DNA from: CAG-103 sp045112425
GTDB taxonomy: Bacteria > Bacillota > Clostridia > Oscillospirales > Oscillospiraceae
Length of the DNA stretch: 7,949 nucleotides
Direction of reading: 5' to 3'
NCBI GenBank assembly: GCA_045112425.1
Contig: JBGUHV010000191.1
Coordinates: 1-7,949 of the forward strand
Under the pieces are notes generated by a model. That model had not been told where the DNA came from, ran no database searches, and was given only the letters and a program-made list of their open reading frames with translations. The translations under genes and the position numbers were made by a program. Below are positions 5,252 to 7,949 of this stretch, in pieces. Position 1 is the first letter of the stretch. Each line of letters opens with the position of its first letter.

Positions 5252-6102
5252 AGAAGGAACCGACTGTCCGCGTGCAGAAGCTGCGCCGTGACACCCTCAA
5301 GGCCAGACTCATCCTTTTCGGCACGCTTGCGATCCTGCTCCTGCTCGCCTCCGTCTTCTGCGAGCAGCTCTGCCCCTACGATCCCTATGCGCAGGATCTT
5401 TCTATTGCGAAAATGGCCCCCAGTGCCGAGCACGTCTTCGGCACCGACCGCTATGGCCGCGATATGCTCTCGCGCGTCATCGTCGGCGCAAAGACCAGCA
5501 TCTTCTCGACCTTGCTTCTCGTCGCCATCATCACTGTCATCGGCACGATCGTCGGCGTCTTCGCCGCGTGGGTCGGCGGCTGGACGGATACGATCCTCAT
5601 GCGCATTTCCGACCTCTTCCTCGCGTTCCCCGGCCTCGTCTTTGCGCTGGCCGTGGCGGGCGTCCTCGGCGGCGGTCTGCACAACGCGATCATCGCATTG
5701 GCCGCTATCTCGTGGCCGAAATTCGCCCGTATTGCCCGCAGTCAGACGCTCGCGCAAAAGGAAATGCCGTATTTTAGAGCGGCAAAGCTCGCCGGCGGCA
5801 GCTCTATGAAAACTATTGTCAAGCACGTTCTGCCCAACATCATGGGCCCGATCCTCGTCACCTCCATGCTGGACATCGGCACCATGATGATGGAGCTCGC
5901 AGGCTTGAGCTTCCTCGGCCTCGGCGCCAAGCCGCCCGCCGCCGAGTGGGGCAGCATGATCTCGGACACCCGCGGCCTGCTGCAGACGGCCCCGTGGCTC
6001 ACGTTTGCGCCCGGCTTCGCGATCTTTGTCTCCGTCATGATCTTCAATCTCCTCGGCGACACGGTGCGGGATTACCTTGATCCGAAGATGAGAGGCAGAT
6101 AA
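5248..6102 (+). CDS. nikC: Nik/Dpp-type ABC importer permease 2 (NikC-like), TTG start
   Basis: This 284-residue permease is the partner of the preceding one. Visible features are a short basic N-terminus, a membrane helix at about 20-39, the family motif HVFGTDRYGRDMLSRVIVGA (62-81), helices at about 85-109, 122-143, 148-158, 201-222 and 252-273, the EAA loop YFRAAKLAGGSSMKTIVKH (175-193) with HVLPN, and a C-terminal GDTVRDYLDPKMRGR. The frame is open far upstream inside nikB, so the start must be judged. TTG at 5248 overlaps the nikB stop as TTGA, has GGGGGTGG about 7 nt upstream, and gives the normal N-terminus. A GTG at 5269 is a shorter option with worse spacing. The overlap implies coupled translation and near equal amounts of the two permeases. 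Confidence 0.9.
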   Translation: MKKEPTVRVQKLRRDTLKARLILFGTLAILLLLASVFCEQLCPYDPYAQDLSIAKMAPSAEHVFGTDRYGRDMLSRVIVGAKTSIFSTLLLVAIITVIGTIVGVFAAWVGGWTDTILMRISDLFLAFPGLVFALAVAGVLGGGLHNAIIALAAISWPKFARIARSQTLAQKEMPYFRAAKLAGGSSMKTIVKHVLPNIMGPILVTSMLDIGTMMMELAGLSFLGLGAKPPAAEWGSMISDTRGLLQTAPWLTFAPGFAIFVSVMIFNLLGDTVRDYLDPKMRGR

Positions 6103-6132
6103 AGAGTGGAGCGTTGAGAGTGGAGAGTGGAG
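6103..6132 (+). repeat. Three copies of AGAGTGGAG between permease 2 and ATPase 1
   Basis: AGAGTGGAG occurs at 6103-6111, 6117-6125 and 6124-6132, the last two overlapping with a 7-bp period. The final GGAG serves as the Shine-Dalgarno sequence of the following ATPase, 6 nt from its ATG. This is the only gap inside the permease-ATPase part of the operon. The purine-rich repeats could supply spare ribosome sites or be a slippage-prone remnant. Confidence 0.7.
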
Positions 6133-6138
6133 ATAAAT

Positions 6139-6936
6139 ATGAATCCAATGTTGCGTTATGATTCTGTGACAATTTCATATCAGGGGAAACCGGCAATAGA
6201 GGATATCTCCTTCTCGCTGTCGGAGGGCGAAATTCTCGGCATCGTCGGCGAATCCGGCAGCGGCAAGAGCACGCTCATCAAGGCCGCCATGGGTCTGCTC
6301 GGCCCCGCCGGCATGGTAACCCGCGGTGATATCTGGTACAAGGGCAAGGATCTCCCCGATCTGAAGCCTGCCGAGATGCGAAAGCTCTGCGGCCCCGACT
6401 TCGGCATGATCTTCCAGAGCGCCGGCGCCAGCTTCTGCCCGATCCGCACGGTCGGTGCCCAGCTCTACGAGAGCGTCATCGAGCATGAAAAAGTAACCCG
6501 CGCGGAATTTGAGGACCGTGCGTCTGAGATTCTCAGCAAAATCGGCTTCCTCGATCCGCTGCGCGTGCTCAAAAGCTACCCCTTCGAGCTCTCCGGCGGC
6601 ATGCAGCAGCGCGTCGGCATCGCGTCGGCGATGCTCCTGCGCCCGAGCGTCCTGATGGCGGACGAGCCGACCAGCGCGCTGGACGTCCACGTCCAGAAGC
6701 AGGTCGTGGAGGAAATGATGCTCATGCGCAAGGAGTACGGCGTCAGCATCATCATCGTCACGCACAACATCGGCGTCGTCGGCGCCATGGCGGACAACGT
6801 CCTCGTCATGCAGAAGGGCCGCGCCGTGGAGTACGGCGAGACCAACCAGATCCTCTACCATCCGGAGACGAACTACACCAAAACGCTGATGGCCGCCGTG
6901 CCGCGGCTGGAGAGGGGAGGCGCGAGAAATGGCTGA
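6139..6936 (+). CDS. nikD: Nik-type ABC importer ATPase 1 (NikD-like)
   Basis: This 265-residue ATPase drives the importer from the cytosolic side. In order: Walker A GESGSGKS (37-44), Q-loop Gln93 in GMIFQSAGASF, signature LSGGMQQR (151-158), Walker B VLMADE (171-176) with catalytic Glu176, D-loop SALD, and switch His209 in IVTHN. All catalytic residues are present. It lacks the roughly 70-residue C-terminal extension of OppD/DppD ATPases, ending soon after HPETNYTKTLMAAVPRL, which is the shorter Nik/opine-importer form. ATG 6139 is chosen for its GGAG 6 nt upstream; a GTG at 6127 lies within the ribosome site repeat. Its final 8 bp overlap the start of ATPase 2, and the two would form a heterodimer. 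Confidence 0.92.
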   Translation: MNPMLRYDSVTISYQGKPAIEDISFSLSEGEILGIVGESGSGKSTLIKAAMGLLGPAGMVTRGDIWYKGKDLPDLKPAEMRKLCGPDFGMIFQSAGASFCPIRTVGAQLYESVIEHEKVTRAEFEDRASEILSKIGFLDPLRVLKSYPFELSGGMQQRVGIASAMLLRPSVLMADEPTSALDVHVQKQVVEEMMLMRKEYGVSIIIVTHNIGVVGAMADNVLVMQKGRAVEYGETNQILYHPETNYTKTLMAAVPRLERGGARNG

Positions 6937-7690
6937 ACCGATCCTGTCCATCCGAGATTTGACCAAAACCTTCAAGCTCCAGGGCAGGGAGGACGTCCAC
7001 GCCGTGAAGGATGCGAGCTTTGATCTCATGCCCGGCGAATGCCTCGGCGTCATCGGCGAGAGCGGCAGCGGCAAGACCACACTCGTGAACATGATTACGG
7101 GTCTGCTTCCGGCCACCTCCGGCACCGTTATGCTGGGCGGCATCGAGGTGACGAAGTGCAAGGGCAAGGACCTGCGCCGGGCATGGAAGAAGATGCAGGT
7201 TGTATTCCAGACGCCGACGGAGTCCTTCGATCCCCGCCGCACGCTGGGCGACGGCATCATGGAGAGCCTCCGCAACAACGGCGTCTCCAAAGCCGACGCC
7301 TTGAAGCGTGCGGAAGCATTATTGGAGCTCTGCGGCCTCCCGAAGGAGTTTGCGGGGCGCTATCCCCACGAGGTCAGCGGCGGCCAGTGCCAGAGAGCTG
7401 CCATTGCGCGAGCCCTCGCCATCGAACCGAAGCTCCTGATCTGCGACGAGGCGACGAGCGCGCTCGACGTCACCATTCAGGCGGAGATCATCGAGCTGCT
7501 GACAGAGCTGAGGCAGAAGCTCGACATGTCCATCCTCTTCATCTGCCACGATATTGCCCTCGTGCAGCAGTTCTGCGATCGGCTGGTCGTCATGTACCGC
7601 GGTGAGATCGTGGAGCAGGGCGTCCCATCCGAGGTGATCGCCGCACCCCAAAATCCGTACACACAGGATCTGATCCACAGCATCCTATGA
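6929..7690 (+). CDS. nikE: Nik-type ABC importer ATPase 2 (NikE-like)
   Basis: This 253-residue ATPase pairs with the preceding one. It has Walker A GESGSGKT (43-50), Q-loop Gln94 in VVFQTPTESFDPRRT (the DPR motif is typical of the F/E subfamily), signature VSGGQCQR (149-156), Walker B LLICDE (169-174) with Glu174, SALDV, and switch His207 in ICHD. The protein ends at NPYTQDLIHSIL, without the OppF C-terminal domain. GGGGAGG lies 8 nt before the ATG, and the start overlaps the previous gene by 8 bp, so translation is coupled. Motifs are intact, so both ATP sites of the heterodimer are expected to be active. Confidence 0.92.
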   Translation: MAEPILSIRDLTKTFKLQGREDVHAVKDASFDLMPGECLGVIGESGSGKTTLVNMITGLLPATSGTVMLGGIEVTKCKGKDLRRAWKKMQVVFQTPTESFDPRRTLGDGIMESLRNNGVSKADALKRAEALLELCGLPKEFAGRYPHEVSGGQCQRAAIARALAIEPKLLICDEATSALDVTIQAEIIELLTELRQKLDMSILFICHDIALVQQFCDRLVVMYRGEIVEQGVPSEVIAAPQNPYTQDLIHSIL

Positions 7691-7712
7691 TAAAAAGAAA
7701 GGAACGAAACAC

Positions 7713-7949
7713 ATGAACAAAAGAATTCTTTCCATGCTGCTCGTCGTCGTGCTGGCGCTTACCCTGCTTGCCGGCTGCGGCAGCAAAGAGCAAAGCGCTC
7801 CCGCCGGCAGCGAAGAGGCTGCCGCACCCGCGGGCGCCAAGACCATGATCATCGGCGATACCACCTTCAACAGTGAGAACTGGGAAGAGACCGTCGATCC
7901 CCACACCACCTACAACGGCTGGCCCTGCATCCGCTACGGCATCGGCGAG
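7713..7949 (+). CDS. Substrate-binding lipoprotein of the ABC importer (family 5, nickel/peptide class), N-terminal part only
   Basis: The frame runs from ATG 7713 off the right edge, showing 79 residues. It has a classic lipoprotein signal: MNKR, a hydrophobic stretch, then LLAGC with the lipidated Cys22, followed by a Gly/Ser/Ala/Glu-rich linker (23-43). The mature domain starts TMIIGDTTFN, then WEETVDPHTTYNGW and RYGIGE, the expected beginning of an extracytoplasmic solute-binding protein family 5. AAAGGA (about 10 nt upstream) is the ribosome site, and the 22-nt gap after ATPase 2 holds no terminator, so it belongs to the operon. It would capture the substrate outside the cell and deliver it to the permeases. 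A position at the end of the operon is less common than first. The metal- or ligand-binding residues lie outside the window, so the substrate cannot be read here. Confidence 0.92.
   Translation, partial: MNKRILSMLLVVVLALTLLAGCGSKEQSAPAGSEEAAAPAGAKTMIIGDTTFNSENWEETVDPHTTYNGWPCIRYGIGE

Noticed and set aside
5203..5826. Minus-strand open frame opposite permease 2
   Set aside because: Acidic/Arg-rich shadow translation opposite a clear membrane permease.
6175..7290. Long minus-strand open frame (371 codons) opposite the two ATPase genes
   Set aside because: It lies antisense to two genes with complete ATPase motifs, its translation is low-complexity His/Asp/Arg/Ala-rich text, and it has no ribosome site; it is a GC-driven shadow.
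1..7949. CRISPR arrays, tRNA/rRNA genes, integrase or prophage genes
   Set aside because: No repeated direct spacers, RNA-gene folds or mobile-element proteins were found; the window is fully accounted for by protein genes and short control regions.

Overview
The window looks like a chromosomal segment of a GC-rich, low-redundancy Firmicute, probably a gut clostridium of the Oscillospiraceae type. This is inferred from the strong AGGAGG-type ribosome sites, tight operons, clostridial protein style and high GC; no marker gene is present. It appears to be a complete transition-metal acquisition locus, most likely for nickel (cobalt is possible), apart from its last gene, which runs off the right edge.

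Layout, left to right. (1) At 2-202 is the C-terminal tail of an oligopeptide-type ABC transporter ATPase on the plus strand, belonging to another operon. It ends at a strong terminator (231-270) that also serves the convergent minus-strand genes. (2) On the minus strand, 1327-269 encodes a fused NikM-NikN/CbiM-type energy-coupling-factor substrate-capture protein with its own promoter. (3) Upstream of it, also on the minus strand, is a tightly packed four-gene operon (4115 to 1444): an AstE/AspA-type zinc amidohydrolase, two class I SAM-dependent methyltransferases, and a DUF156 (CsoR/RcnR/InrS) metal sensor with a histidine-rich N-terminus. (4) Divergently, on the plus strand from 4310, is a Nik/Opp-type ABC importer: two permeases, two short ATPases and, last, a substrate-binding lipoprotein cut by the window end (7713-7949).

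The most informative signal is regulatory. Three promoters (minus at 1366-1409, minus at 4154-4198, plus at 4234-4278) share one architecture: a C-tract/G-tract box of the kind bound by DUF156 regulators, a 1-bp gap, a TTGTGA/C -35 hexamer, exactly 17 bp, then TAGGAT or TACAAA. The box has the same position in all three, centred near -43 to -44 from the inferred start. The two boxes in the divergent intergenic region form a 20-of-21-bp inverted repeat. The sensor encoded in the locus therefore very probably controls its own operon, the ECF component and the ABC importer as one regulon.

Working model (inference): the ABC importer brings in a metal bound to a small organic ligand, NikMN handles the free ion, and the amidohydrolase and methyltransferases make, modify or break down the ligand. 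The link between these enzymes and metal uptake, and the box position next to -35 (unusual for a simple repressor of import genes), are the points most likely to be new.
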